Positions 1 through 8,193 are shown, numbered from the stretch's first letter. The stretch is DNA of 9,684 nucleotides from Oceanospirillaceae bacterium UBA2001 (GCA_002335115.1 DDCR01000139.1:1-9684), one strand, 5' to 3'. Numbers and translations are program-made. The notes: a model not told the origin generated them from the sequence alone.

Positions 1-553
1 CTTGAATGGCAATCTCCTGTTTTGGTAGGCCAGTAAAGTTGATCTTGCTAATGCCTTTTGCTAACAGTTCCCGTTCTGCTTGGCGGGCTAAGTTTGTCAG
101 TTCATCCACCGGTCCATCTGCTGTAATAAGCACTGTCCCAACATTTTCATACATGACAAATTGCTCTATGGTTGGCGTTTCGGCATCTGTAGGTAAGTTG
201 CTAACGGCATCAAGGCGTTGTTTGATGGCATTGGTGGTTTCTGTCAGGTCGGCACTACTGGCAACTTCTAAACGAAGAGATACGCCACCACGTGATGTGC
301 TGGATTTGACCTTGCTAACATTAGCGACATTCTTAAGCTCTTGCTCGACGGGAATAGTGATGCTGTTTTGAACATCCTCCGCCGCAGCGCCTGGCCATAC
401 AATGTTAACTGTGACCACATCAACGGCAAAGTCAGGAAAAAACTGAGTGTTAAGTTGCTTTAAACCGTAGGCGCCCGACAGGAACAGTAGTAGCATTAAA
501 AGATTAGGTGCTACCTTGTGACTCGCAAACAGGCGAATAAATGATTGCATCAT
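1..553 (-). CDS. RND-family efflux pump, inner-membrane transporter (N-terminal part, runs off left edge)
   Basis: This is the proton-driven inner-membrane component of a tripartite RND efflux system of the AcrB/MdtB/MexB type. It would work with the adaptor encoded just upstream and an outer-membrane TolC-type channel not seen here. Only the first 184 residues or so lie in the window. What can be seen is a short cytoplasmic N-terminus (MMQSFIRLFASHKVAPN), a first transmembrane helix at about residues 16-31, then the family hallmark FFPDFAVDVVTVNIVWPGA with AAEDV following, and the start of the periplasmic pore domain (IPVEQEL, then KVKSSTSRGG). Full-length members have about 1,000-1,050 residues. 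Two adjacent ATG codons (553 and 550) can start it. A GGAG at 563-566 sits 9 nt before the first, and the gene follows the adaptor stop by only 15 bp, so the two are almost surely one transcript. The substrate cannot be told from this part. The frame is open to the window edge with no break. Confidence 0.93.
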   Translation of the reverse strand, partial: MMQSFIRLFASHKVAPNLLMLLLFLSGAYGLKQLNTQFFPDFAVDVVTVNIVWPGAAAEDVQNSITIPVEQELKNVANVSKVKSSTSRGGVSLRLEVASSADLTETTNAIKQRLDAVSNLPTDAETPTIEQFVMYENVGTVLITADGPVDELTNLARQAERELLAKGISKINFTGLPKQEIAIQ

Positions 554-568
554 GTGCTTATGCTCCGC

Positions 569-1831
569 CTAGCGTGTTTCTACTAATAAGCCGGTAACGG
601 CATTGGGAAGTTGCGTCGTCATTACCTGATCACCCGTTTGTAATTCAGCACTTCGAACGAGGGTTAGCTGCTCTCCACTGGGGCTAGTCCAGTCTCCTAC
701 TCGCATGATGCTTAAGGCTTCAAGTCGTTGGTCTATAATTCGGTAAATACGATTTTGGCCATAAATTGCAAGTGGGGGCAGCGCTGCAACATTGATTTGG
801 GTGGGCAGTTTGACCTTAACCTGGAGGTTTCGACCCACTTCAATTTCTTGGCCACCACTAAGGCTAAAAAAGGCGTCAATACCACCCTGACTCGCTGATG
901 CTTCTGCCGATAGTCGATCTAATTGAAGTGCGTAAGTTTTGCCTTGGTGAGAAATACTGGCTGCCAGTGCCGCACCTGAATTGCCTGTTTGCATCATGGG
1001 TAGGTAACGAGCTGGAATTTGGCTGCGGACTTCAAGACTTCGAGTGTTATAAAGTTTAACCACTAAATCACCATTGCGGACTCTATTGCCAGTGGCTGTG
1101 TCAACGCTAAGAATACGCCCATCAAAAGGCGCTAAAATTTTGGTGCGCTCTAAGTCTAGCTCAGCAAATTCAAGAAGGATCTGATTCTGAGTCACCTGAG
1201 ATTTAAGGCGCGCAATACGGTTTGGGTAATTGGCAATGGTATTTTTACGATTCAGTATGGATAACTCTTGTTGTTGGAGGGCCCGAGTGGCATCTTCTAA
1301 GCGTGAGGTAGGGGCCACTTTCTTCGCCACTAACTGCTGCTGGCGGTCAAAGTTTTTTTGGTTGATGGCCTGCAGTTGTTGCTCAATTAATAGTGCTTTT
1401 TGATTCGTTTGGTGGCTATTTTTTTCCGTACTAATGAGAGTTTTAGCATCTTCTAGGCTCGCCTTTCGTTGGGCGAGTGTTAAACGTAATTCACGGTCGT
1501 CCAGTTCGATAATTTGTTGACCTTTGCTGACCCTATCGCCACGGCCAATACTCACCTGATTGACAAAGGCGTTCACTGTTGAACTTAATTGAACTGTTTC
1601 ACTCGCTTCCACGGCCCCATAAAGAGTCACTTCAGGCGCAATGTCTCTTAGTGCAACTTGGTGGCTTGATACACCCCAAACTTGCTCTGTCACAGTTTTA
1701 GCAGGCGCTTTGGGGCGCGAACCCTTCAGCTGCATAAAACCATACACGGCAGCTGCAATAATGGCTACGGGGAGTAAAAATCGGGTTAAAAAACGAAACA
1801 CTAAGGTTTTCAAGTTCATGGTAATGCCCAT
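569..1831 (-). CDS. RND efflux periplasmic adaptor subunit (HlyD/AcrA-type membrane fusion protein)
   Basis: This 420-residue protein bridges the RND pump to an outer-membrane channel across the periplasm. It has an N-terminal basic stretch and one hydrophobic anchor (about residues 18-33). There is no cysteine in a lipobox, so it is probably membrane-anchored rather than a lipoprotein. Next come the first lipoyl half-motif (about 75-113, with GRGDRVSKGQQIIELDD), a long Gln-rich alpha-helical hairpin (about 113-228), the second lipoyl half (about 228-262, with LERTKILAPFDGRI) and beta-barrel and membrane-proximal domains to the end. The length is usual for the family. The start is uncertain: ATG at 1831 and ATG at 1819 (giving MNLKTLVFRF) are both possible, and neither has a clear ribosome binding site. 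It is first in an operon with the pump gene. No regulator gene is adjacent. A type I secretion HlyD is the alternative, but the RND partner decides against it. Confidence 0.93.
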   Translation of the reverse strand: MGITMNLKTLVFRFLTRFLLPVAIIAAAVYGFMQLKGSRPKAPAKTVTEQVWGVSSHQVALRDIAPEVTLYGAVEASETVQLSSTVNAFVNQVSIGRGDRVSKGQQIIELDDRELRLTLAQRKASLEDAKTLISTEKNSHQTNQKALLIEQQLQAINQKNFDRQQQLVAKKVAPTSRLEDATRALQQQELSILNRKNTIANYPNRIARLKSQVTQNQILLEFAELDLERTKILAPFDGRILSVDTATGNRVRNGDLVVKLYNTRSLEVRSQIPARYLPMMQTGNSGAALAASISHQGKTYALQLDRLSAEASASQGGIDAFFSLSGGQEIEVGRNLQVKVKLPTQINVAALPPLAIYGQNRIYRIIDQRLEALSIMRVGDWTSPSGEQLTLVRSAELQTGDQVMTTQLPNAVTGLLVETR

Positions 1832-2025
1832 TTTAAAGCGGCGAATGTCTTTATTAATAAAGGTTTTTCATCAGACTCGGGACTTTACATTAAAAACAAC
1901 TAATTTGAAATCTTTAGCCTCAACCATGCTGGGAATTTACTCACTTTTACTTCTTTGTCTGGCGCCGTTCCATACTTTGTTTTTAAGCTTGCCGGATAAC
2001 AGTTTCGGCTAAGGCTACAGAAGCA

Positions 2026-2031
2026 TATAAT
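2026..2031 (+). promoter_or_regulatory. Candidate -10 element of the pdxH promoter
   Basis: A perfect TATAAT lies 40 nt before the pdxH start in the divergent intergenic region. The hexamer 17 bp upstream (TTTCGG, 2003-2008) is a poor -35 match, and no extended TG is present. A factor-assisted promoter or a chance match both remain possible. I could not pick a convincing promoter for the opposite-strand efflux operon in the same 240 bp region. Confidence 0.42.
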
Positions 2032-2071
2032 AAGGGTGTAATTATTTACCAACTCAAAGCAGGTCAGGTGT

Positions 2072-2716
2072 ATGTCTACCCAAAATTATCAAGATTACCG
2101 ACGCGAGTACGAAGCTGAAGGTTTGCGTCGACGAAACTTAGCTTTAGATCCATGGCAGCAGTTTTCTGATTGGATGGCGGCAGCTGAAGTCGCTTGTCCA
2201 CTCAATGCAACCTCTATGGCATTGGCCACAGCTTCTGCATCAGGTATGCCAAGTGCGCGCATGGTTTTAATGAAAAGTTACAATGATAATGGAGTCGTTT
2301 GGTACTCTGATAGTCGCAGTGATAAGGGGCAAGATATTGCCCATAATCCTCAAGCTTCGGTACTATTTTATTGGCAAGCATTGGAGCGACAAGTGCGCAT
2401 TTCTGGCACCGTGAGTCGGGTCTCAGAGGCCACGTCTGACGACTATTTTAACAGTCGCCCAAGAGCCAGCCAATTGAGTGCTGCTGCAACAGCGCAAAGT
2501 CAGGTCGTGTCTGGTCTTGCAGACCTGGAGTTTAATGTTGCCCAGCTTGATCAGTACACCCAAACCACAACCGTTAAGCGCCCACAAGATTGGGTGGGAT
2601 TTTGTCTGAAACCTGTGCAGTTTGAGTTTTGGCAAGGCCAGCCTAGTCGTCTGCACGATCGTTTTAGATATCGACAAACAGGGGATGCTTGGTCTATTGA
2701 TCGATTAGCACCCTAG
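2072..2716 (+). CDS. pdxH: Pyridoxamine 5'-phosphate oxidase (PNPOx)
   Basis: This FMN-dependent cytoplasmic enzyme oxidises pyridoxine or pyridoxamine 5'-phosphate to pyridoxal 5'-phosphate, the last step of B6 cofactor synthesis and salvage. It has 214 residues against 218 in E. coli. The N-terminal substrate-side motif RREYEAEGLRRR (10-21) is present. So are the flavin-binding segments RMVLMK (63-68), SRSDKG (81-86) and RQVRISG (106-112), the SRPRASQLS block (128-136) and the C-terminal family signature FWQGQPSRLHDR (186-197), whose Arg193 and His195 match the substrate-contacting pair. The protein ends in the canonical DRLAP. One small deviation: the usual WGGF/WGGY before the signature reads WVGF here (174-177). 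The ATG is preceded by AGGT at 2061-2064. rlmG follows after 11 bp, so the two are likely co-transcribed, although no pathway link is obvious. Confidence 0.97.
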   Translation: MSTQNYQDYRREYEAEGLRRRNLALDPWQQFSDWMAAAEVACPLNATSMALATASASGMPSARMVLMKSYNDNGVVWYSDSRSDKGQDIAHNPQASVLFYWQALERQVRISGTVSRVSEATSDDYFNSRPRASQLSAAATAQSQVVSGLADLEFNVAQLDQYTQTTTVKRPQDWVGFCLKPVQFEFWQGQPSRLHDRFRYRQTGDAWSIDRLAP

Positions 2717-2727
2717 CCACATATCAA

Positions 2728-3900
2728 ATGACACAATCATTAATGATTAGTGCTATGGGTGAGTTAGCAGTGGCTCGGGTGCCGTATTCTGTCAACGAGA
2801 CCTTACAAGGGTTTGACCAGGCCGATGTATTGGCGCTTGAATATTTGCAGGAAGAGGCTTTACTCAATACTCAGAGCCGAGTGGTCATGGTCAACGAACC
2901 CTTCGGAGCCATGACCTGTGCAGTGACCAAGGCCATGGTGGCACTGGATGGCTCGTTGCCAACGCTTTGGAGTGATTCCCATATTGCGCACCTTGGTCTG
3001 CAGCACAATGCCTATGCAAATAAACTGCCTTTGGCTCATTTTGTGCCGGCCCAAAAAACGCCCCAAGGCCCCTTTGACCTTGTCTTATTCCGACTGCCTA
3101 AAAGTCATGCTTTGTTGCGTGATCAGTTGCAACGCATCTTACCCCAACTGACTCCCAGCGCATTAATTATTATGCCGATAATGGTGAAGCACATGGATAC
3201 AGCTGTTTATCAGCTATTGGAGTCTCTGCTGGGAACAGTGACCACTAGCTTGGCGCGTAAAAAGGCGCGCTTAGTCTTTGCTGGCAAGCCTGCTGGGATT
3301 AATTCTGGGAAAAATAAAGCAGCGTTAAAGCAAACTTTAAAGCCAGTAGAAACGTCATGGGAGTTGCCATCGTATGGGCTTTTTTTACACCACTTTAGTG
3401 GTGTGTTTAGTCGAACTAAATTAGATGCTGGTGCTCAAGTGTTATTGCATTTATTTCCAAAGGGGCCCTTTAAAAAGATTATTGATTTAGGCTGTGGCAA
3501 TGGCATCCAAGCGATTTTTGCTGCCAAAAAGTGGCCACAATGTGAAGTCATTGGCATCGATGAATCCTATATGTCTGTGGCATCAGCAACCATTAATGCC
3601 AAGGCCAACGGTGTTGCTGCACAGTGTGCATTTATTGCGGGTGATTGTCTAACTGAAATACCCTCGCAATCAGCTGACTTGATTTTATGTAATCCACCTT
3701 TTCACCAAGAGCGTGTCATGGGTGATCAGATTGCTATGCGTATGTTTGCCCAAGCAGCTCAGGTACTGACTGCAAACGGTGAGTTTTGGGTGGTAGGTAA
3801 TCGTCACTTAGGCTACCATGTCAAGCTCAAGCGTTGGTTTTCGCGGGTTGAGCAAGTGGGAGCTCACCCAAAATTTGTAGTGTTAAAAGCGCAGCTTTAG
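2728..3900 (+). CDS. rlmG: 23S rRNA (guanine-N2)-methyltransferase RlmG
   Basis: This SAM-dependent enzyme is expected to methylate N2 of the 23S rRNA guanine known as G1835 in E. coli. It has 390 residues against 378 in E. coli RlmG. It has the two-part build of the RsmC/RlmG group: a degenerate N-terminal methyltransferase-like half (about 1-205; NEPFGAMTC at 56-64, LGTVTTSLARKKARLV at 168-183) and a catalytic C-terminal half. The catalytic half shows SAM motif I DLGCGNG (253-259), acidic motif II GIDES (276-280) and the guanine N2-methylase motif NPPF (322-325), with CNPPFHQE around it. GVFSRTKLDAGAQ (225-237) and the ending NRHLGYHVKLK...KFVVLKA track RlmG more closely than RsmC. No clear ribosome binding site precedes the ATG; the start 11 bp after pdxH suggests translational coupling. 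A start at the later ATG (residue 10) cannot be excluded. Confidence 0.93.
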   Translation: MTQSLMISAMGELAVARVPYSVNETLQGFDQADVLALEYLQEEALLNTQSRVVMVNEPFGAMTCAVTKAMVALDGSLPTLWSDSHIAHLGLQHNAYANKLPLAHFVPAQKTPQGPFDLVLFRLPKSHALLRDQLQRILPQLTPSALIIMPIMVKHMDTAVYQLLESLLGTVTTSLARKKARLVFAGKPAGINSGKNKAALKQTLKPVETSWELPSYGLFLHHFSGVFSRTKLDAGAQVLLHLFPKGPFKKIIDLGCGNGIQAIFAAKKWPQCEVIGIDESYMSVASATINAKANGVAAQCAFIAGDCLTEIPSQSADLILCNPPFHQERVMGDQIAMRMFAQAAQVLTANGEFWVVGNRHLGYHVKLKRWFSRVEQVGAHPKFVVLKAQL

Positions 3901-3932
3901 AGTGTTTCAGTTTTGTTAAGATTAGACTCTAG

Positions 3933-4535
3933 TCATGTCTGAGTTCCAGTAATGTCCGGGTTATAGTTGCTTGGATTTTTCCCTACCATGGGGCGATAAA
4001 AATCGGCGATAACCTGCATGTCAGCAGCCATATTTGCGCTCGGTTTAAGAACTTTACCAATGCCGCCAGTGCGCGTTGCGTAATCAAAGTAAGCCAGTGC
4101 TAAGGGAACGCCTGCGCCCTTAGCCATGTGATAAAATCCAGTCTTCCAACGTGCGACGCTATCACGGGTGCCCTCTGGCGCAATGGCCAAAATCAAATTT
4201 TTGTTATTAGCGTAAACCTCAATTGATGTGTCTACAAAATTTTTACTCGCTTCCCGATTCAGCGGGATGCCCCCTAACCAGCGCATGATCGGGCCAGCAG
4301 GGCCCTTAAATAGTGTGTGCTTACCAATAAAATACACTTCCAAGCGCATATGAAATGCCATAGCAATGCCGAGGGGAAAGTCCCAGTTAGACGTGTGTGG
4401 TGCTGCGACAATGAGGTAACTTCCATTAGTGGGCGCCACGTTAATGACCTTCCAGCCATTAAGCTTTAATACTAACCAAGAAAGCAGCCTCACAGCATGA
4501 ATAACACCTGGGGTATTGTGAATGGTAAAATGCAT
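3933..4535 (-). CDS. PlsC-family lysophospholipid/glycerol-phosphate acyltransferase
   Basis: This predicted membrane-associated acyltransferase is of the 1-acyl-glycerol-3-phosphate acyltransferase (PlsC, LPLAT) superfamily. It would transfer an acyl chain to a lysophospholipid or related acceptor; the exact substrate is unknown. At 200 residues it is shorter than E. coli PlsC (245) and typical of small stand-alone family members. It shows the catalytic HxxxxD motif as HTSNWD (His47, Asp52), motif II GGIPLNRE (88-95, Arg94) and motif III PEGTR (120-124). A weak hydrophobic stretch lies at about 12-25, with no classical long transmembrane helix. The HTSNWDFP form marks a subgroup distinct from housekeeping PlsC, so it is probably an accessory paralogue. 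It converges with rlmG with only 32 bp between stop codons and no strong shared terminator. An extended -10 promoter lies 33 bp upstream. The ATG at 4535 has only a weak ribosome binding site. Confidence 0.88.
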   Translation of the reverse strand: MHFTIHNTPGVIHAVRLLSWLVLKLNGWKVINVAPTNGSYLIVAAPHTSNWDFPLGIAMAFHMRLEVYFIGKHTLFKGPAGPIMRWLGGIPLNREASKNFVDTSIEVYANNKNLILAIAPEGTRDSVARWKTGFYHMAKGAGVPLALAYFDYATRTGGIGKVLKPSANMAADMQVIADFYRPMVGKNPSNYNPDITGTQT

Positions 4536-4567
4536 AGAAATACGGGCCTAGGGGTAAATTTTGCGGT

Positions 4568-4576
4568 ATTATAGCA
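4568..4576 (-). promoter_or_regulatory. Extended -10 promoter of the acyltransferase gene
   Basis: Read on the minus strand, this site is TGCTATAAT, a perfect extended -10 (TGn plus TATAAT). Its first base downstream is 32 bp from the acyltransferase ATG at 4535. No good -35 hexamer lies 16-19 bp upstream, which is common for extended -10 promoters. It sits in the divergent gap with the slyD-type gene, whose own promoter I could not assign with confidence. Confidence 0.62.
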
Positions 4577-4651
4577 GGCCGCCCATGAGCGCGAGTAAAG
4601 TTTAATTTTATTAGCCCTAATCAAAGTATTGAGGGCGTCTTGGAGTCACGA

Positions 4652-5134
4652 ATGAAAATTGCCGAAAATAGCGTAGTTAGCTTCCATTATACCCTGACCA
4701 ATGGGGCTGGTGAGTTAGTTGATACCTCACGCGAAGGCGAACCTTTACCCTACTTACATGGTGCAAATAATATTGTGCAAGGCCTTGAAGAAGCACTCGT
4801 AGGTAAACAGTCAGGTGATAAATTACAGGTTGAAGTGCCCCCCCATCTTGGTTATGGCGAGTATATGGAAGAGATGGTTCAGCAAGTCGATCGTCAAATG
4901 TTTGCTGGTATTGATACCTTAGAAGTAGGCATGCAATTCCATGCCGAAGGTGATTCAGGGCAACAGCAAGTCGTTACCATCACGGCGATTGAAGGCGACA
5001 TGGTGAGCGTTGATGGTAACCACGATTTAGCAGGTGAAATGCTCAATTTTGATGTGGAAATTATGGATGTGCGAACTGCTTCTGAAGATGAATTGGCGAA
5101 TGGCCATATTCATGGTCCAGGCTGCAACCACTAG
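4652..5134 (+). CDS. slyD: FKBP-type peptidyl-prolyl cis-trans isomerase, SlyD-like
   Basis: This cytoplasmic folding helper catalyses cis-trans isomerisation of X-Pro bonds and, by family knowledge, has chaperone activity and can bind nickel. It has 160 residues. The FKBP halves are at about 1-69 (VVSFHYTLTNGAGELVDTS, PLPYLHGANNIVQGLEEAL) and about 122-142 (GNHDLAGEMLNFDVEI). The SlyD insert-in-flap domain lies between them (about 70-120), including EVGMQFHAEG. The metal-binding tail is very short: GHIHGPGCNH with three His and one Cys, against the roughly 50-residue His/Cys-rich tail of E. coli SlyD (196 aa). The ATG at 4652 is chosen over an in-frame TTG at 4640 because GGAG (4642-4645) lies 6 nt before it and because family proteins begin in the same way (MxIAxNxVVS). 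FkpB/SlpA is the near alternative, but the tail and insert favour the SlyD type. Confidence 0.92.
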   Translation: MKIAENSVVSFHYTLTNGAGELVDTSREGEPLPYLHGANNIVQGLEEALVGKQSGDKLQVEVPPHLGYGEYMEEMVQQVDRQMFAGIDTLEVGMQFHAEGDSGQQQVVTITAIEGDMVSVDGNHDLAGEMLNFDVEIMDVRTASEDELANGHIHGPGCNH

Positions 5135-5155
5135 TTTTTATGACCTTCGGTCTTC

Positions 5156-5190
5156 AAAGGGGTTATTTCTAGCCCCTTTCGAGATCTTTT
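5156..5190 (+). terminator. Probable rho-independent terminator after the slyD-type gene
   Basis: A 7 bp stem AAAGGGG (5156-5162) pairs with CCCCTTT (5173-5179) around a 10 nt loop, followed by an interrupted T-rich tract ending in TTTT (5187-5190). A small hairpin (GACC, TTC, GGTC; 5142-5152) precedes it. The T tract is imperfect, so read-through into valS is plausible. Confidence 0.58.
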
Positions 5191-5233
5191 AGCCCGCTAC
5201 ATAACCCTTATTTTAGAGCACCTGCCTAACATT

Positions 5234-8086
5234 ATGGAAAAGACATATAACCCGAGTGCCATTGAGCAACAATGGTACCAACAATGGGAACATAATAATT
5301 ACTTTGCCCCCTCGGGTGAAGGCACCCCCTACAGCATTGTTATACCGCCACCCAATGTGACGGGTAGCTTGCATATGGGGCATGCGTTTCAAGACACCAT
5401 TATGGATGCCTTAACACGATTCAAACGTATGCAAGGCCATGACACCTTATGGCAAGTGGGTACTGATCATGCAGGTATTGCTACGCAAATGTTGGTGGAG
5501 CGAAAAATTCAGGCTGAAGAAGGCAAAACACGGCATGATTTAGGCCGGGATAAGTTTCTCAAAAAAGTGTGGGAATGGAAAGCTGAGTCTGGAGGCACGA
5601 TCACCCAACAACTGCGACGAATGGGTGCCAGTGTGGACTGGAGTCGAGAACGCTTTACTATGGATGATGGCTTCTACACTGCGGTGCAAGAAGCTTTTGT
5701 GCGTTTGTATGATGATGGTTTAATTTATCGGGGCAAGCGGTTGGTTAATTGGGACCCCAAATTACACACTGCCATTTCAGACTTAGAGGTGGAATCTATA
5801 GATGAAAAAGGTTATCTGTGGCATTTGCGTTACCCCCTAGCGGGTGGTGCAACCACTGACGATGGTAAAAATTTTTTAGTGGTTGCGACTACCCGGCCAG
5901 AAACGATGCTGGGTGATGCTGCGGTTGCAGTCCATCCTAAAGATGAGCGGTATAAGCATCTTATCGGCCAGTTTATCAAATTGCCTTTGGTGGGCCGTTT
6001 GATTCCTATTATTGCAGATGATTATGTGGATCAGGAGTTTGGTACGGGGTGCGTCAAAATTACCCCGGCACATGATTTCAATGATTACACTATGGGCCAG
6101 CGCCATGATCTAGGCATGATTAACGTATTCGATCACGATGCTGCCATAGTCCAAGTTCCTGAGGTCTACACCACCTCAGGTGAGGTGGTTGCAGCGCATG
6201 AAGAAAGTATTCCTGCTGCTTATCGCGGCTTAGATCGATTCGTGGCACGTGAGCAAATTGTGACTGATCTTACTGCAGCAGGTTTGCTTGAAGAAATTGA
6301 AGATCATGGGCTAAAAGTGCCCCGTGGTGACCGTTCTGGTCTGATCATTGAACCCTTACTCACTGATCAGTGGTTTGTGAGTACTAAACCACTGGCAAAA
6401 CCAGCCATCGAAGCAGTAGAAGATGGCCGTATTGAATTTGTACCTAAGCAATGGGAAAACACTTATTTTTCTTGGATGCGAGATATTCAGGATTGGTGTA
6501 TCTCACGTCAGCTTTGGTGGGGGCATAGAATTCCTGCATGGCACGACGACGATGGTGCCTTTTATGTGGGTCGCAGTGAAGCAGAGGTGCGCCTAAAACA
6601 CAAGTTAGGTGATATCAATCTTAAGCAAGATGAAGACGTTTTGGACACTTGGTTCTCTTCTGGATTATGGACCTTTGGAACTCTTGGATGGCCCAACTCT
6701 ACGGAGGCTCTGGCGAAGTATCATCCAACGGATGTATTGGTCACCGGGTTTGATATTATTTTCTTTTGGGTAGCGCGGATGATCATGATGACTATGCACT
6801 TAACCAAAGACGAAACTGGCGAAGCACAAGTACCCTTCAAAACAGTCTATGTACATGGTTTAGTGAGAGACCAAGACGGCGAAAAAATGTCTAAATCTAA
6901 AGGCAATGTCATTGACCCGCTCGATTTAATTGATGGTATTGAGCTTGATGCGTTGTTGGAAAAGCGCACAGGCAATATGATGCAGCCACAGTTGGCTAAA
7001 AAGATTGAAAAACAAACCTTAAAGCATTTTCCCGATGGTATTGCCTCATATGGCACTGATGCCCTGCGCTTTACCCTGTGTTCATTAGCATCTACCGGCC
7101 GAGATATTAAGCTTGATCTGGGCCGTATTGAAGGTAACCGTAACTTCTGTAATAAGATCTGGAATGCCACCAACTATGTGCTGATGAATTGTGAAGCTGG
7201 AGATTGTGGCCAAACGGGTGGCGAAGTTGAATTAAGTTTAGCCGATCGTTGGATTCGCTCACGCCTGCAAAAGGCCGAACAAAAAGTGACTGAGTCAATG
7301 GGGGTATACCGCTTCGATCATGCCGCTGAAGCTCTATATCACTTTATTTGGAGTGAATATTGCGATTGGTATTTGGAGTTATCTAAGCCTGTTTTGTGGG
7401 ATGATAATGCAACAGAGGCTCAGTTGCGTGGTACTCGCCGCACTTTAGTTGGGGTGCTAGAGGCGGTATTGCGTTTGGCGCACCCATTGATGCCCTATAT
7501 TACTGAAGAAATTTGGCAAAAACTCAAGGGCCTTGCAGGTAAAGGGGGGGCTAGCATTATGCTGCAACCTTATCCAGTTGCTGATGCAGGTTTGATTGAT
7601 GAAACGGCTGAAGTTGACTTAAACTGGGTACGTGGTGTAATCGATGGAGTGAGGAATATTCGTGGTGAAATGAATATTGCCCCCGGCAAACCAATTCCTG
7701 TGCTGTTAAAGCAAGGAGATACTGCAGACAGGCAGCGCCTTAATACTAACAGTCAGTTTCTTATCAAGTTAGCCAAGCTAGAGTCGATTACTTGGCTAGA
7801 AGAAGATGACGAGGCCCCATTGAGTGCAACTTCACTCGTCGGTGGATTAGAAGTATTGGTGCCAATGGCTGGATTGATTGATAAAGATGCAGAGTTGGGG
7901 CGTTTAAATAAAGAACTTGGCAGACTGCTAGGAGAGATTAAACGCCTTGGTGGTAAACTTAGTAATGAAAAATTTGTGAGCAAAGCACCTGCTCAAGTCA
8001 TTGATAAAGAACGTGATAAGTTAAGAGACGCTGAAACTGCGGCCAATAAGTTGCAGCAGAAAGTCGCCAAAATTGAAGCGATCTAG
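5234..8086 (+). CDS. valS: Valine--tRNA ligase
   Basis: This cytoplasmic class I aminoacyl-tRNA synthetase charges tRNA-Val with valine and edits mischarged threonine. At 950 residues it matches E. coli ValS (951). The HIGH motif is present as HMGH (47-50) inside [15 protein letters not shown]. The CP1 editing domain spans about 200-340, with [10 protein letters not shown] from Thr219. [16 protein letters not shown] lies near 420, and KMSKS is at 551-555. The anticodon-binding helical domain follows (about 680-830). The C-terminus is a Leu/Lys/Glu-rich coiled-coil arm (about 880-950), as in bacterial ValS. The start is fixed by the conserved opening MEKTYNP. No good ribosome binding site precedes it (the nearest GAG is about 16 nt away), which is odd for an essential gene. 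In E. coli valS lies downstream of holC on the same strand; here it faces holC. Confidence 0.99.
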   Translation: MEKTYNPSAIEQQWYQQWEHNNYFAPSGEGTPYSIVIPPPNVTGSLHMGHAFQDTIMDALTRFKRMQGHDTLWQVGTDHAGIATQMLVERKIQAEEGKTRHDLGRDKFLKKVWEWKAESGGTITQQLRRMGASVDWSRERFTMDDGFYTAVQEAFVRLYDDGLIYRGKRLVNWDPKLHTAISDLEVESIDEKGYLWHLRYPLAGGATTDDGKNFLVVATTRPETMLGDAAVAVHPKDERYKHLIGQFIKLPLVGRLIPIIADDYVDQEFGTGCVKITPAHDFNDYTMGQRHDLGMINVFDHDAAIVQVPEVYTTSGEVVAAHEESIPAAYRGLDRFVAREQIVTDLTAAGLLEEIEDHGLKVPRGDRSGLIIEPLLTDQWFVSTKPLAKPAIEAVEDGRIEFVPKQWENTYFSWMRDIQDWCISRQLWWGHRIPAWHDDDGAFYVGRSEAEVRLKHKLGDINLKQDEDVLDTWFSSGLWTFGTLGWPNSTEALAKYHPTDVLVTGFDIIFFWVARMIMMTMHLTKDETGEAQVPFKTVYVHGLVRDQDGEKMSKSKGNVIDPLDLIDGIELDALLEKRTGNMMQPQLAKKIEKQTLKHFPDGIASYGTDALRFTLCSLASTGRDIKLDLGRIEGNRNFCNKIWNATNYVLMNCEAGDCGQTGGEVELSLADRWIRSRLQKAEQKVTESMGVYRFDHAAEALYHFIWSEYCDWYLELSKPVLWDDNATEAQLRGTRRTLVGVLEAVLRLAHPLMPYITEEIWQKLKGLAGKGGASIMLQPYPVADAGLIDETAEVDLNWVRGVIDGVRNIRGEMNIAPGKPIPVLLKQGDTADRQRLNTNSQFLIKLAKLESITWLEEDDEAPLSATSLVGGLEVLVPMAGLIDKDAELGRLNKELGRLLGEIKRLGGKLSNEKFVSKAPAQVIDKERDKLRDAETAANKLQQKVAKIEAI

Positions 8087-8157
8087 GCGCAATGGACGCA
8101 TATATTGGTCATTTGAGGAGACCTGGTCCGTTATTAATTCGGCTCTAGGGGTATTAA

Positions 8158-8187
8158 TTGACTTTTCTCTTTGGGCGATGCTAGACT
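8158..8187 (+). promoter_or_regulatory. Predicted sigma-70 promoter of the cold shock gene
   Basis: A -35 element TTGACT (8158-8163, five of six bases) is followed by an 18 bp spacer and TAGACT (8182-8187, four of six). TGC stands directly before the -10, making it an extended -10. The expected transcription start near 8194 gives a leader of about 128 nt before the cold shock ATG. This fits the long leaders of cspA-type genes. Confidence 0.6.
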
Positions 8188-8193
8188 AAGCAC

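Noticed and set aside
6..371. A 121-residue open frame on the plus strand
   Set aside because: It is antisense to the well-supported RND pump N-terminus and has no family features.
1641..2012. A 123-residue open frame on the plus strand overlapping the adaptor gene and the intergenic region
   Set aside because: Half of it is antisense to a certain gene, it has no recognisable domain or ribosome binding site, and its hydrophobic end looks like chance translation of A/T-rich intergenic DNA.
3387..3404. A perfect 7 bp inverted repeat (ACACCAC, TTTA loop, GTGGTGT) inside rlmG, next to a run of T
   Set aside because: The T run precedes rather than follows the stem on the coding strand, so it is not a terminator, and the bases encode the family-typical HHFSG/VFSR region.
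3887..3932. A possible shared terminator between rlmG and the acyltransferase gene (AAAGC, GCA, GCTTT)
   Set aside because: The stem is only 5 bp and no clean T run follows on either strand.
7107..7298. Several minus-strand open frames inside valS
   Set aside because: They are antisense to an unambiguous full-length valS and show no protein family features.
8092..8148. An 18-codon frame just after valS (MDAYIGHLRRPGPLLIRL)
   Set aside because: No ribosome binding site or homology is apparent, and its length is within chance expectation.
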